Shown here: one piece after another, positions 1 through 10,478 of the stretch
How positions within the stretch are numbered: the stretch's first letter is position 1
Layout: the number at the start of each line of letters is the position of its first letter
NCBI RefSeq assembly: GCF_026183735.1
Contig: NZ_JAPFRE010000027.1
Location: 327,703 to 391,702 of the forward strand
Direction of reading: 5' to 3'
Origin: Alteromonas sp. ASW11-130
GTDB lineage: Bacteria > Pseudomonadota > Gammaproteobacteria > Enterobacterales > Alteromonadaceae
Length of the DNA stretch: 64,000 nt
The notes under the pieces: model-generated
Told to the model about the DNA's origin: nothing
What the model saw: only the letters and a program-made list of their open reading frames with translations
Database searches by the model: none
Program-made: the position numbers and the translations under genes

Positions 1-199
1 TAATCATTAGTACTAATCCTTTTATACGCTACTTAAATTTAAATTGATATAAAAAATACATTCAGAAAGTTATGCAAATGAATGATTACGTAGCGGTTTT
101 GAGTGCGTTAGTTTATAGGTTAAAGCTACTAATATTTATTACCAAATCGTAAAGTTTTATAGCATTCATGGTGAGTTTTCGATATAACGTTACCATTAA

Positions 200-1210
<1,011 letters not shown>

Positions 1211-1230
1211 TGGGCAGCATTCGCTGCCCA
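1211..1230. terminator. Hairpin between convergent cysB and sdaA
   Basis: A perfect 8-bp stem (TGGGCAGC / GCTGCCCA) with a 4-base loop begins directly after the cysB stop codon and lies 6 bases from the sdaA stop codon. There is no strong T-run on either side, so it may be a bidirectional terminator of modest strength or an mRNA 3'-end stabiliser. Confidence 0.5.
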
Positions 1231-1236
1231 TTCAGG

Positions 1237-2607
1237 TTAACATTCAATAATATTTACCGCTAAACCGCCACGTGCGGTTTCTTTGTATTTAGTTTTCATG
1301 TCGTTACCCGTATCTCGCATGGTTTTAATAACCTTGTCCAGCGAAACTTTGTGTTCACCACTGCCGCGTAATGCTAGCCGTGACGCATTAATTGCTTTGA
1401 TAGCACCCATGGCGTTACGCTCGATGCAGGGAACTTGAACCAAGCCACCCACGGGGTCACAGGTTAGTCCTAAGTTATGCTCCATGCCAATTTCGGCTGC
1501 ATTTTCAACAGCCGATATAGAGCCGCCCATAATTTCAGCCAGTGCTCCAGCCGCCATTGAACAAGCCACGCCAACTTCTCCCTGACATCCCACTTCTGCG
1601 CCCGATATTGACGCGTTTTCTTTATAAAGAATGCCAATTGCACCAGCAGTAAGTAAAAAACGGCTAGCGGTTTCCGCATCTAAGGGACGCACGAATTTGT
1701 CATAATATTGCATCACCGCAGGAATGATGCCTGCAGCGCCATTGGTGGGGGCCGTCACTACACGACCGCCGGCGGCATTTTCTTCGTTTACCGCTAATGC
1801 AAATAAATTAACCCAATCCATAGTTTGCATAGGATCGTTTGAGCGTTCATTTTGTAAACGACGATAGAGCCCAGGCGCACGTCTTACTACCTTCAGACCA
1901 CCGGGAAGGATGCCTTCATTTTCGATACCACGATCAATACAGGCTTTCATTACCTGCCAGATGTCGAAAAGCATAGATCGGACTTCTGAAGCAGGGCGGT
2001 GAACCGCTTCATTTCTCATCATTAACGAACTAATACACAATCCGTGTTCTTTACACATGGCGAGCAGTTCGTTAGCGCTTTTAAAAGGGAAGGGCACTTT
2101 GGCTTGTTGCGAAAGTGCGTTGTCCTTCACTTCTTCAAATTCTTCGTCTTTAATAATGAAACCGCCGCCAATACTGTAGTACGTCTGTTGGCGAAGAATT
2201 TCCTCGCCTTTATTAGCAAAGAAAGTAAGTGCATTAGCATGGCGAGGTAGTGATTTACGACGATGAAAAACAATTGCGTTTTTGTTTGGAAAAGCAACCT
2301 CGTGCTCACCATTGAGCATAAGTTTTTGGGTATCCTGAATTTGTTCAAGACGAGAATCTATAGAATCCACATCGACAGATTCAGGTAATTCACCTAATAA
2401 TCCAAGTATAACTGCTTTACCCGTGCCGTGACCTTTACCGGTTTGCCCTAACGAGCCGTAAAGTTCAACTTTTATCGCTGTCACCTGGTGGAGCAAGCCA
2501 TCATCTTTAAGTGTGGCGGCAAATTCAGCTCCTGCCCGCATCGGGCCGACAGTATGCGAGCTAGAAGGGCCGATCCCGATACTGAACATATCGAAAATAC
2601 TAATCAT
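1237..2607 (-). CDS. sdaA: L-serine ammonia-lyase (L-serine dehydratase), iron-sulfur type
   Basis: Deaminates L-serine to pyruvate and ammonia using an oxygen-sensitive [4Fe-4S] cluster. The 456-residue protein is the single-chain form, with the beta domain (about 1-155) fused to the catalytic alpha domain (about 180-456). The N-terminus MISIFDMF and the [12 protein letters not shown] loop are classical. Cluster ligands are likely Cys341 (in GCQGEVG), Cys383 (TCDPVGG) and Cys394 (VPCIERN). The very last residue is Cys456 (NIIEC), which in the Legionella enzyme folds back to ligate the fourth iron. It lies downstream of pabB and nudL on the same strand, the order found in E. coli. A 118-base gap separates it from nudL, so it may have its own promoter. 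Confidence 0.95.
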   Translation of the reverse strand: MISIFDMFSIGIGPSSSHTVGPMRAGAEFAATLKDDGLLHQVTAIKVELYGSLGQTGKGHGTGKAVILGLLGELPESVDVDSIDSRLEQIQDTQKLMLNGEHEVAFPNKNAIVFHRRKSLPRHANALTFFANKGEEILRQQTYYSIGGGFIIKDEEFEEVKDNALSQQAKVPFPFKSANELLAMCKEHGLCISSLMMRNEAVHRPASEVRSMLFDIWQVMKACIDRGIENEGILPGGLKVVRRAPGLYRRLQNERSNDPMQTMDWVNLFALAVNEENAAGGRVVTAPTNGAAGIIPAVMQYYDKFVRPLDAETASRFLLTAGAIGILYKENASISGAEVGCQGEVGVACSMAAGALAEIMGGSISAVENAAEIGMEHNLGLTCDPVGGLVQVPCIERNAMGAIKAINASRLALRGSGEHKVSLDKVIKTMRDTGNDMKTKYKETARGGLAVNIIEC

Positions 2608-2725
2608 AGGGTCAGAGTCCGTTTATCATTTTATACGATCATGCATGTAGTCAATTCTAACTACAACACACTAAGGGAAATGAAGCCTAATAGGCAGGCT
2701 TATCATTGTAAACTTAACTTGATAC

Positions 2726-3307
2726 TTAGTCATTTTCAGCTAACAAATGAAACGATAAATTTCTCAATAAAGCGGCCGTGGCACCCCAAATCATATGTTT
2801 ATTCCACGGAATAAAGTAGATTGGGAAAGTTTGACCATGCCGATGAGTATGGTGGGTTAAATGATTAGCGCGGTTCATTAAATACGAGAGAGGTACTTCA
2901 AATGCGCTCGCAACTTCGTTTTTATCCAACGACAGCTCGCAATCGGGTTTCACTATGCCGATAACGGGTTTTATAGTGTAGCCGCTAATCGTCCGGTAAT
3001 TCGGTAACGCACCCATGATTTGTACATGTTCTGGTGGCAAGCCAATCTCTTCTTCGGCTTCCCTTAAAGCGGTCCCGACAGGGAAGGTATCTTCAGCTTC
3101 AGCACCTCCACCAGGAAAAGAAATCTGGCCGGCATGGTGTCGCAAATGGTGCGCTCGTTCAGTCAATAGTACTTTTAATTCGGTTTTGTAATCAATTAAA
3201 GGTACAAGAACAGCGGCGGGGCGCCCCGAATAAGCTAAGGGGTAGTCCAGTTCAGAACGAACCCGTTCAATATGATGAAAACGACGGATAAACTCCGTTT
3301 TATTCAT
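2726..3307 (-). CDS. nudL: Nudix hydrolase, probable coenzyme A pyrophosphatase NudL
   Basis: Predicted to cleave coenzyme A or its derivatives to 3',5'-ADP and 4'-phosphopantetheine. The 193-residue chain has the CoA-pyrophosphatase signature before the Nudix box (LLTER, HHAGQISFPGG, residues about 47-67) and the Nudix helix REAEEEIGL at 82-90 that binds the metal. Length and motifs match the NudL/YeaB branch. Its ATG overlaps the 3' end of pabB by 8 bases, which implies translational coupling, and sdaA follows. The same pabB-nudL-sdaA order occurs in E. coli. The actual substrate within the CoA-like nucleotides is inferred from the family only. Confidence 0.88.
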   Translation of the reverse strand: MNKTEFIRRFHHIERVRSELDYPLAYSGRPAAVLVPLIDYKTELKVLLTERAHHLRHHAGQISFPGGGAEAEDTFPVGTALREAEEEIGLPPEHVQIMGALPNYRTISGYTIKPVIGIVKPDCELSLDKNEVASAFEVPLSYLMNRANHLTHHTHRHGQTFPIYFIPWNKHMIWGATAALLRNLSFHLLAEND

Positions 3308-4712
3308 TTCGTTGCCCTAATACAGGTAAAATTCGCGATACTTTATCCAGCGTTTCCTGGTATTCCTCATCAGCTATTGAGTCTAATACGATGCCGCCCC
3401 CAGCCCAACAGTAGATGTAATTATTTTCAGTAAGCAATGTGCGGATAAGAATGCTCGAGTCCATATCGCCACGAAGGCCCATATAAAGTATGCTGCCACA
3501 GTAAACATGACGGCGATGGGGTTCCAACTCATCAATAATTTCCATGGCTCTTATTTTAGGTGCTCCTGTTATAGAGCCACCTGGAAAAGCCCCAGCTATT
3601 AAATCCCATGCTGTACTGTCCGGCTTAAGCTTGCCTTTAACTGTACTAACAAGATGGTGAACAGCGGCGTAACTTTCAAGGGCAAAAAGGGAAGGCACAT
3701 TTACAGAATTTGGTTGGCAATGTTTGCTGAGGTCATTACGCAATAAATCTACGATCATTAAGTTTTCAGCACGATCTTTCTCGGAATTCAAAAGGGCATT
3801 GCTACTGTCTTTATCTTTTACCGGATCTGCATACCTCGGCCGGGTTCCTTTAATGGGCTTAGTTTCGACTTCATCTTGATCAACGGAAATAAAACGCTCC
3901 GGCGAAATACTTAAAATACTGTTATGGGGGAGACGCATAAATACTGAAAAAGGCGCTTTATTTTGCTGCTTAAGTTTTAAGTACGCGTCCCATTCGCTAC
4001 CTTCATACGCTGCGTTGAAACGCTGAGCCATATTGACTTGATAACAGTCGCCCGCTTTCAAATAATCTGATATTGAATGAAGTGCTTCGGTGTATTCCGA
4101 TTTCGATAAGTTCGCCTGCCAACGAGAGCGTAAGGTGAATGATCGCTTAGTATTTTTGCCATTAAGCCACTGTTGTACGTTTATTGGGGGAAGGGTGGAT
4201 AGGCGACATTCAAATATTTCTCCTGTTACACTATCCTCAATCAGCGAGTGTTCATAAATTCCGATAGCCATATCAGGGCAGGAAAGTTCATTTTTTGCGT
4301 TTGAGGGCAATTGTTCATAATACCTGCCAAGATCATAACTACATAAGCCTGCTGCACCGATGATAAAAGGTAAGATTTCGGATAGTTCTTTACTGTCACC
4401 ATCCTCAATTAAGTATTCTTTACAACGCTTTTTCATCAGGTCGCTTACTACCTGAAGTGGCTTATCGTTTACAAAGGTACGTTCGCCTGAATGAGGCTCA
4501 ATAACGAAAGTGTTCCCTTTTTCTGCGAGTACCACAAGTGAAGGGGCCCATACGGCTATATTGAACCGTGCATTACTCTCACGGCTGCCGGCCGAATCAA
4601 ATAACACGGAATACGGCGCGTCTTCTACATAGTCAAACAGAGCGTGAAGATCTACCGAAGAGGGTCGTTTAAGAGCGTTTATAATGACTTTAGCTGGAGA
4701 TTTATCAGACAT
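3300..4712 (-). CDS. pabB: Aminodeoxychorismate synthase component I
   Basis: Combines chorismate with ammonia supplied by a PabA-type glutaminase to give 4-amino-4-deoxychorismate, the precursor of p-aminobenzoate and folate. The 470-residue protein has the anthranilate synthase component I N-terminal domain followed by the chorismate-binding domain. The motif PIKGTRPR contains the lysine that acts as nucleophile in PabB; anthranilate synthases have alanine at this place (PIAGT), so PabB is preferred over TrpE. GGSITGAPKIRAMEIIDELE is the conserved C-terminal active-site segment, and DLLRNDLSK is also present. It is the first gene of the leftward run and overlaps nudL by 8 bases. Confidence 0.93.
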   Translation of the reverse strand: MSDKSPAKVIINALKRPSSVDLHALFDYVEDAPYSVLFDSAGSRESNARFNIAVWAPSLVVLAEKGNTFVIEPHSGERTFVNDKPLQVVSDLMKKRCKEYLIEDGDSKELSEILPFIIGAAGLCSYDLGRYYEQLPSNAKNELSCPDMAIGIYEHSLIEDSVTGEIFECRLSTLPPINVQQWLNGKNTKRSFTLRSRWQANLSKSEYTEALHSISDYLKAGDCYQVNMAQRFNAAYEGSEWDAYLKLKQQNKAPFSVFMRLPHNSILSISPERFISVDQDEVETKPIKGTRPRYADPVKDKDSSNALLNSEKDRAENLMIVDLLRNDLSKHCQPNSVNVPSLFALESYAAVHHLVSTVKGKLKPDSTAWDLIAGAFPGGSITGAPKIRAMEIIDELEPHRRHVYCGSILYMGLRGDMDSSILIRTLLTENNYIYCWAGGGIVLDSIADEEYQETLDKVSRILPVLGQRNE

Positions 4713-4999
4713 ATCAAAATGAAAAAGCAGACTCGTTTTAGTTTTTTAGATTAATACGCTTGAAGTATAGTTCGATAAAATATCGTTGCCTTCAGTAGTT
4801 AATTACTTGGTGAGCGTAGTTAAGTTGCGCTAGTATACGCTTTTTTGTAACGCCAAGACTATAATAAAACCGTTTATCCATTTTCACATTGTCACTTTCC
4901 TTCAATAAAATGTGGAATCTGAAAAAGCAAAATCCAAATTATAAAAATGGCTTTTTCTTTTAAATGGTTAATCAGGCATTGAAAACAGATGAGGAAGCC

Positions 5000-6529
5000 A
5001 TGACCGTAATTCGTCAACAAGACTTTATTGACAGCATCGAAGACGCCCTTCAATTTATATCTTACTATCATCCTCTCGATTATGTGAAAGCTGTCGAACA
5101 GGCTTATTTGAAAGAAAAAAGCCAGGCGGCAAAAGATGCGATGGCGCAAATTTTAATTAATTCCCGCATGTCAGCAGAAGGTAAACGCCCGCTATGTCAG
5201 GATACTGGAATTGTGACTTGCTTTGTAAAAGTGGGGATGGCAGTTCAGTGGGATAAGCATGACATGACGGTTCAGGAAATGGTCGATGAAGGTACTCGCC
5301 GTGCCTATTTGAACTCAGATAATCCACTGCGCGCATCAATCGTTGCGGATCCGGCGGGCGCAAGAAAAAACACTAAAGATAACACGCCAGCGGTGGTACA
5401 TATTGATATGGTTGCCGGAGATAAAATTGAGGTGATGATAGCGGCGAAAGGCGGGGGCTCTGAAAATAAATCTAAGATGGTTATGTTAAACCCAAGTGAT
5501 GACATCGCCGACTGGGTTGTCAAAACGCTTCCCACCATGGGTGCTGGCTGGTGCCCTCCTGGCATGTTAGGACTGGGTATTGGCGGTACTGCAGAAAAGG
5601 CTGCGGTTCTAGCAAAAGAAAGTTTGATGGACCCAGTAGATATTCAGGAACTTATTGAGCGTGGGCCGCAGACCACAGACGAAAAACTTCGACTAGAAAT
5701 ATTTGAACGGGTTAATAAATTGGGCATTGGGGCGCAGGGTCTGGGCGGCTTAACTACCGTTGTTGATGTGAAAATTAAATCAGTACCTACTCATGCAGCA
5801 TCTAAACCAGTGGCAATGATCCCTAATTGCGCCGCCACCCGTCACGCGCATTTCTTCTTAGATGGCAGTGGCCCTGCGGAACTTAATCCTCCTAAATTGG
5901 AAGAATGGCCAGATGTAACCTGGGAAGTAGGAGAAAATACGCGGCGCGTAAATATGGATAATTTAACCAAAGCAGATATACAGGAATGGAAAGTAGGTGA
6001 AACTGTTCTTCTTTCTGGGAAAATGCTGACTGGGCGTGATGCTGCACACAAACGCATTCAAACGATGTTAGAAAATGGTGAAGGTTTACCTGAGGGAGTG
6101 GACTTAACTAACCGGTTTATCTATTACGTGGGGCCGGTCGATGCGGTTGGCAGTGAAGTCGTAGGTCCTGCGGGTCCGACTACCGCCACCCGGATGGATA
6201 AGTTTACCGATATGATGCTTGACCAAACAGGGCTAATCGGCATGATCGGGAAAGCAGAACGCGGCCCGGCAACAGTGAAATCTATCGCGCAACATAAAGC
6301 GGTCTATCTTATGGCAGTAGGTGGCGCAGCTTATCTTGTCTCAAAAGCGATAAAGAAAGCACGCGTGGTCGCATTTGAAGATTTAGGTATGGAAGCCATC
6401 TATGAGTTTGAAGTAGAAGATATGCCTGTAACAGTGGCTGTTGATAGTACGGGGGCAAATGCTCACGAGACGGGGCCAGCGATATGGAAAGCCAATATCG
6501 AGTCTTTAGACGCAGAATTATCTAAATAA
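5000..6529 (+). CDS. Class I fumarate hydratase, iron-sulfur dependent
   Basis: Interconverts fumarate and L-malate in the TCA cycle with a [4Fe-4S] cluster. The 509-residue protein has the alpha part of class I fumarases (LCQDTGIVTCF carries one cluster cysteine) fused to the beta part (SGKMLTGRDAAHKR near residue 340). PNCAATRHAHF carries a further conserved cysteine, and GAKGGGSENKS is also conserved. An in-frame ATG lies 36 bases upstream at 4964. I chose 5000 because GAGGAA sits 4 bases before it and the resulting MTVIRQQDFIDS fits the start of homologous fumarases. It corresponds to FumA/FumB of enterobacteria. It is monocistronic, between divergent pabB and rmuC, and a perfect palindromic hairpin follows its stop codon. 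Confidence 0.93.
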   Translation: MTVIRQQDFIDSIEDALQFISYYHPLDYVKAVEQAYLKEKSQAAKDAMAQILINSRMSAEGKRPLCQDTGIVTCFVKVGMAVQWDKHDMTVQEMVDEGTRRAYLNSDNPLRASIVADPAGARKNTKDNTPAVVHIDMVAGDKIEVMIAAKGGGSENKSKMVMLNPSDDIADWVVKTLPTMGAGWCPPGMLGLGIGGTAEKAAVLAKESLMDPVDIQELIERGPQTTDEKLRLEIFERVNKLGIGAQGLGGLTTVVDVKIKSVPTHAASKPVAMIPNCAATRHAHFFLDGSGPAELNPPKLEEWPDVTWEVGENTRRVNMDNLTKADIQEWKVGETVLLSGKMLTGRDAAHKRIQTMLENGEGLPEGVDLTNRFIYYVGPVDAVGSEVVGPAGPTTATRMDKFTDMMLDQTGLIGMIGKAERGPATVKSIAQHKAVYLMAVGGAAYLVSKAIKKARVVAFEDLGMEAIYEFEVEDMPVTVAVDSTGANAHETGPAIWKANIESLDAELSK

Positions 6530-6535
6530 TAATCA

Positions 6536-6558
6536 GGGAGCCTGCAGGCTCCCGATTT
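6536..6558 (+). terminator. Terminator-like palindrome after the fumarase gene
   Basis: An 18-base perfect inverted repeat (GGGAGCC TGCA GGCTCCC) is followed by GATTTT. It begins 6 bases after the fumarase stop codon and ends 8 bases before the rmuC start. It could end the fumarase message or lie in the rmuC leader. Confidence 0.6.
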
Positions 6559-6561
6559 TCG

Positions 6562-8043
6562 ATGGAATACCTTGCTGTGATGTATCTGGAAACAATACCC
6601 GCACTTGCCCTTGTTACTGCGGCGATTATTTTAAGTTTTATTTTCGGCTGGTTACTCGGTCAAAGAAAGCAAAGTAAAGCCACCCAGAATGCATTAGCAG
6701 AAAATGCGATTCTTCAGCACCAACTTTCACAATCTCAGGCCGAATCCTCCCACGTCATCCATAAGCTTGAAGATGAATTAAATGCGCACCGCGAACAAAT
6801 CTACCACTCACGAACACGAATGGGTGAGTTAATCGCCAAAGCAGAACAACTGGAACAAACGCAAGAGCGTTTATCCCGATTGCAACATGAGTTAGATGAA
6901 AGCAAACGTGAAAACGCAGAGCTCAATGGTCGCTACGAAGCGAAAGCTGCACGCCTCACAGAGATCGAAAAAGCGCATGTAGAAAAGTTACAGGTTATGG
7001 AACAAGCTGAGCATCGTTTGCAAACGCAGTTCGAGAATTTAGCCAATAAAATTTTCGAACAAAAAAGTCAGAATTTTAGTCAACTTAATGCATCTGGCTT
7101 AACCGCAATCCTTACGCCTTTAAGAGAACAAATAGATGGATTTAAAAAACAGGTAAGCGACCAATACATTCGCGAGGGGCAAGAGCGAGCGTCACTTAAA
7201 ACGGAAATTCATACACTAAAAGAACTTAACCAGAGAATTACAGAAGAGGCGGCGGCACTCACTCAAGCACTAAAGGGCGATAATAAAAAGCAAGGTAACT
7301 GGGGGGAAGTTGTTCTTGAGCGTATTCTAACCGAGTCGGGTTTACGGCAAGGACATGAATTTGATATTCAAGTCAGCGCTAGAAATGAGGCGGGAAAACT
7401 ACAACAACCCGACGTAGTAGTGCATTTACCCAACAACAAGGATGTTATCATTGATTCAAAGGTCAGTTTGTCTGCTTATGAGCGTTTTTATAACGCTACT
7501 GATGAAATAGACAGAAAACGGTTGCTTACTGAACACGTTAATTCTATACGCGGTCATATTAAAGGATTAGGCGCAAAAGATTACCAACACATTCAGAGTT
7601 TAAAAACATTAGATTATGTATTAATGTTTATCCCGATAGAACCTGCCTTCCTGCTAGCTATTGAAGAAGAACCTAACCTTGTTAACCTAGCTCTCTCTCA
7701 CAATATCATGCTGGTTAGCCCTACCAACCTTTTAGTCGCTTTACGCACTATTAATAATATTTGGCAGTACGAATATCAGAATCAAAATGCGCAAAAAATA
7801 GCGCAACATGCGACTAAACTTTACGATAAATTTGTAGGTTTTATCGGTGATATGGAAAAAATAGGTAAATCATTAGAAACGACCCAAAAGCATTATGAAG
7901 GAGCATTCAATAAATTAAGTCAGGGTAGGGGGAACATGGTTCGACAAATTGAACATTTCCGCCTTTTAGGTGTTCAATCGTCTAAGCGACTGGCGAATGA
8001 GCTCGTCGCCGACGAACTTGATAGCGAAGCCGATAAATTGTAA
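6562..8043 (+). CDS. rmuC: DNA recombination protein RmuC
   Basis: RmuC limits recombination at inverted repeats and is thought to be a nuclease of the PD-(D/E)XK fold. The 493-residue protein starts with a membrane anchor (about residues 10-34, ending GWLLGQRK), followed by a long coiled coil (about 40-190) and the RmuC core (about 195-440). The core shows the family's most constant stretches: ALKGDNKKQGNWGEVVLERIL, DVIIDSKVSLSAYERF (candidate nuclease residues D and K), and LDYVLMFIPIEPAFLLA. The start is uncertain: neither the ATG at 6562 nor the one at 6580 has a good ribosome-binding site, and the fumarase hairpin lies immediately upstream. Confidence 0.92.
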   Translation: MEYLAVMYLETIPALALVTAAIILSFIFGWLLGQRKQSKATQNALAENAILQHQLSQSQAESSHVIHKLEDELNAHREQIYHSRTRMGELIAKAEQLEQTQERLSRLQHELDESKRENAELNGRYEAKAARLTEIEKAHVEKLQVMEQAEHRLQTQFENLANKIFEQKSQNFSQLNASGLTAILTPLREQIDGFKKQVSDQYIREGQERASLKTEIHTLKELNQRITEEAAALTQALKGDNKKQGNWGEVVLERILTESGLRQGHEFDIQVSARNEAGKLQQPDVVVHLPNNKDVIIDSKVSLSAYERFYNATDEIDRKRLLTEHVNSIRGHIKGLGAKDYQHIQSLKTLDYVLMFIPIEPAFLLAIEEEPNLVNLALSHNIMLVSPTNLLVALRTINNIWQYEYQNQNAQKIAQHATKLYDKFVGFIGDMEKIGKSLETTQKHYEGAFNKLSQGRGNMVRQIEHFRLLGVQSSKRLANELVADELDSEADKL

Positions 8044-8117
8044 TAGTTTGTGTTTTTTATTGAATTTTCTAACTGATAATTCAAGCTTAAAGAAACATCT
8101 TTTCGAGTTGCCTTATC

Positions 8118-8660
8118 ATGCTAAATCAACCTGTGCTTCAGCATCGCAAGACGTCCCTGTCAATTGCTATTATCATTCCTTTCGTAGCACTGCTTATACC
8201 GTTTATTGCATCGCAATCGAGCGCAGAGTTCAATTGGAGCGTAACTGATTTTGTGCTTGTGGGTACAATGTTGCTGGTTGCTTCACTAACGTTCTGGTTT
8301 CTCTCGCATAAGGTAACTAGCCGATATTGTAAAACAGGGATCGCAATTGGAATCTTAGCGTATCTGGCGGCTATGTGGGCAAATCTTGCGGTAGGTATTG
8401 TCGGGAACCCCGAGAATCCAGTCAATCTGGTGTTTTATGCTTTATTATTAATTAGCACGTTTATTACATACTTAGGAAAATTTAGCTCAAAAAAACTGAT
8501 ACTCGCTATGCTAGTTCCTTTGATCGGCTTTTTAGTAATGGCGAGTGTAGCATTTTTTTATAATGAGCCCGTTCATGTACAATTTATCTGCCTTAGTTTT
8601 TCGTGTATTTTTGCTATGAGTGCCTGGCTGATTAATACCGGCTCCCGTTTTAGATTGTAG
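8118..8660 (+). CDS. Uncharacterised six-helix inner-membrane protein
   Basis: I do not recognise a family. The 180-residue chain is strongly hydrophobic with about six predicted membrane segments (roughly 14-31, 45-63, 73-94, 100-118, 124-145, 152-171) joined by very short loops, so almost the whole protein is embedded in the membrane. No conserved charged residues inside helices suggest a transport path. It follows rmuC by 74 bases on the same strand and is closed by a clear terminator, so it could be the last gene of an rmuC transcript. The long uninterrupted frame and the membrane-like composition support a real gene. Confidence 0.65.
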   Translation: MLNQPVLQHRKTSLSIAIIIPFVALLIPFIASQSSAEFNWSVTDFVLVGTMLLVASLTFWFLSHKVTSRYCKTGIAIGILAYLAAMWANLAVGIVGNPENPVNLVFYALLLISTFITYLGKFSSKKLILAMLVPLIGFLVMASVAFFYNEPVHVQFICLSFSCIFAMSAWLINTGSRFRL

Positions 8661-8671
8661 GCTAGGTTACT

Positions 8672-8700
8672 GGGGACCGTGACAGACGGTCTCCTTTTTT
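8672..8700 (+). terminator. Rho-independent terminator
   Basis: A 9-bp stem (GGGGACCGT / ACGGTCTCC, one G-T pair) with a 5-base loop is followed by six T residues. It ends the transcript of the small membrane protein. Confidence 0.8.
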
Positions 8701-8801
8701 CTCCTATAGTCTTAAATACTATTATCGTTTATGTAGAAGCATTGAAAATTAACAGTCGTGTCACTTTGTCGTTCTGAACTGTATGTAAACAATAGCCGTT
8801 G

Positions 8802-9866
8802 TTAATCAAATTCTTCGTCGTTGGCGAAAGTTTGATTCCGACCATGCTGTTTTGCTTTTAATAGATATTGTTCAGCTCTTCTCATCAACGAATGGCAATT
8901 ATCATGTTCGCTCAGGCCGGCGATTCCAAAACTGGCGGTGACATTAGTACCTTGCAATAAATACAGCTTCTCTATTGATATGCGCAATTGCTCTGCTACT
9001 AAATTTGCTTTTTCCTTTGGAGCATTAAAGAGCACCACTAAGAATTTATCATCAGAAAGTCGGTACAATAAATCTACTTTTCTACACCGCTGCTTTAGAT
9101 AATTACTCACTCCCTGTAGGACGCCGTCTGCAATATCTTGTCCGTATTTTTCATAGATTTGCTTTAAATGATCAATTTCTAGTATCAGTATAGAAACCGG
9201 AATGAGAGTTCTTTTCGATTGCTCTATAGTCGTAGTCAACTCATTTTCTAATGTGCGCTTATTTCGTAAACCGGTAAGTTCGTCGGTGACAGCTAATTTT
9301 TGCAACTTCTGCTGTTGATTTACTATCATCCGAATAAAAATAGCGGTAAATGAAGCTACCATAACCAATGCTATTGATAGTCGGAAAGAAAGAGAGGTGT
9401 CGAACGTTAGCCAAATATTCGGGATAAGTATTGCTAACATAATGGTGCTTGCTATCCAGGCCCTGCGTTCCGGAAGCATAAAAAAACACGCTATCACGGC
9501 CGGAAAGCACCATAAGCTTCCATACAATCCTTGGGTGAGTAGGGACTCAAGTAAGAAGACAGTCACTATAGGAACTAAACCAAACAAAATAATGTCGGTG
9601 TGATAACGTTTATACCTATAGGTACTTAGTGCATTCAGGGCTAGAACGGCAATAATACCGATAGAAAAAATGGCTAATACAGATTGACCATTTAAGAGGA
9701 GACTGATAGCAAAAGGTAAACCCGTTACGATAAATACGCTAGCAATACGTAGCGAAGATTTATACAAAAATTCATCTTCTGCGATCGATAAACGCTGAAA
9801 CCACTTCAACAAAAATATACCTACTTTATCCGATAAGAGGGGTATTATTGTAGATGGTTTGAACAC
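8802..9866 (-). CDS. Membrane GGDEF-domain protein with degenerate active site
   Basis: A 354-residue protein with about six membrane helices (roughly residues 40-180, MASE-like but not assigned) followed by a GGDEF domain (about 190-350). The entry motif DELTGLRNKRTL is normal, but the catalytic GGDEF motif reads SDDKF (271-275) and the upstream metal site reads EID instead of DID. Loss of both glycines makes diguanylate cyclase activity unlikely. The inhibitory I-site RxxD is retained exactly five residues before the motif (R262-K-V-D265), so the protein may bind c-di-GMP as a receptor. It stands alone on the minus strand and has no EAL domain. The membrane-plus-GGDEF architecture is sure; the signalling role is inferred. 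Confidence 0.82.
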   Translation of the reverse strand: MFKPSTIIPLLSDKVGIFLLKWFQRLSIAEDEFLYKSSLRIASVFIVTGLPFAISLLLNGQSVLAIFSIGIIAVLALNALSTYRYKRYHTDIILFGLVPIVTVFLLESLLTQGLYGSLWCFPAVIACFFMLPERRAWIASTIMLAILIPNIWLTFDTSLSFRLSIALVMVASFTAIFIRMIVNQQQKLQKLAVTDELTGLRNKRTLENELTTTIEQSKRTLIPVSILILEIDHLKQIYEKYGQDIADGVLQGVSNYLKQRCRKVDLLYRLSDDKFLVVLFNAPKEKANLVAEQLRISIEKLYLLQGTNVTASFGIAGLSEHDNCHSLMRRAEQYLLKAKQHGRNQTFANDEEFD

Positions 9867-10434
9867 AAAAAGTAATGCCGCATAAAGACTTAGAAAAACC
9901 TATAATCGAAAAATATCAAACGTATTTATTCCAGGGGCCTTTTACAATTCCAATTCGCTGTTCATTTTTCCATTGCCGAAATCAATTTCCTTAGATCTTG
10001 CATAAGCGCGAAAACATATCTTTGCTTCTTTAACTAAAAGGGTTATTACTTATTACTCATTACGGGTAGTTCTCAGCATTCTTCGAACACAGTTACCCTT
10101 ATTTCTACGTAAGCCTACGCGTTAGACTGAAGGTTTTACTACTTTTAACAAGCCAATTTGTTAAGACCCTTTAAAAGCTATAAAGAAATGATATCGATCG
10201 TATAGTGTAAAGGAAAGCAGGGCCAGAGTGTTTCCCCTATGGGTTAATACTGGAACCAAATAAAGGATGATAATAGTGGCCATCGTAACTAGGCTAACGA
10301 TATATAGTGTTTAACAGGATGTTTTTGCGGCGAGCAGAATATCCTCCCCCACGTATCTGCAATATGCATAGCCATTATTTCGTTAGTTGTTTTTTGCTGT
10401 GTCGAGGAGTGGGAGAGAAGTGTTTGAATAAAAT
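9867..10434. other. Intergenic stretch without a recognisable gene
   Basis: About 570 bases between the HMG-CoA reductase gene and the GGDEF gene, both leftward. I see no open frame with a ribosome-binding site longer than about 15 codons, no tRNA-like structure and no repeat. It must contain the promoter of the GGDEF gene near its left end, which I could not define. Confidence 0.5.
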
Positions 10435-10466
10435 AAAAAAGTGAGACGCACCTTATAAAAAGGTGC
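10435..10466 (-). terminator. Terminator of the HMG-CoA reductase gene
   Basis: On the minus strand a 7-bp stem (GCACCTT / AAGGTGC) with a short A/T loop is followed, 7 bases later, by a run of T residues. It begins 12 bases after the reductase stop codon. Confidence 0.65.
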
Positions 10467-10478
10467 ATCCATTTAGTA

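Noticed and set aside
2488..2814. 108-codon plus-strand frame across the sdaA-nudL gap
   Set aside because: It overlaps the starts and ends of two firm genes on the other strand and shows no motif or ribosome-binding site.
4964..4999. Upstream ATG extending the fumarase by 12 residues
   Set aside because: The extension has no conserved residues, and GAGGAA sits correctly for the ATG at 5000.
9867..10478. Possible RNA gene or small ORF in the 0.6 kb gap
   Set aside because: Inspection found no tRNA-like cloverleaf, no conserved T-loop motif and no frame above about 15 codons with a ribosome-binding site.
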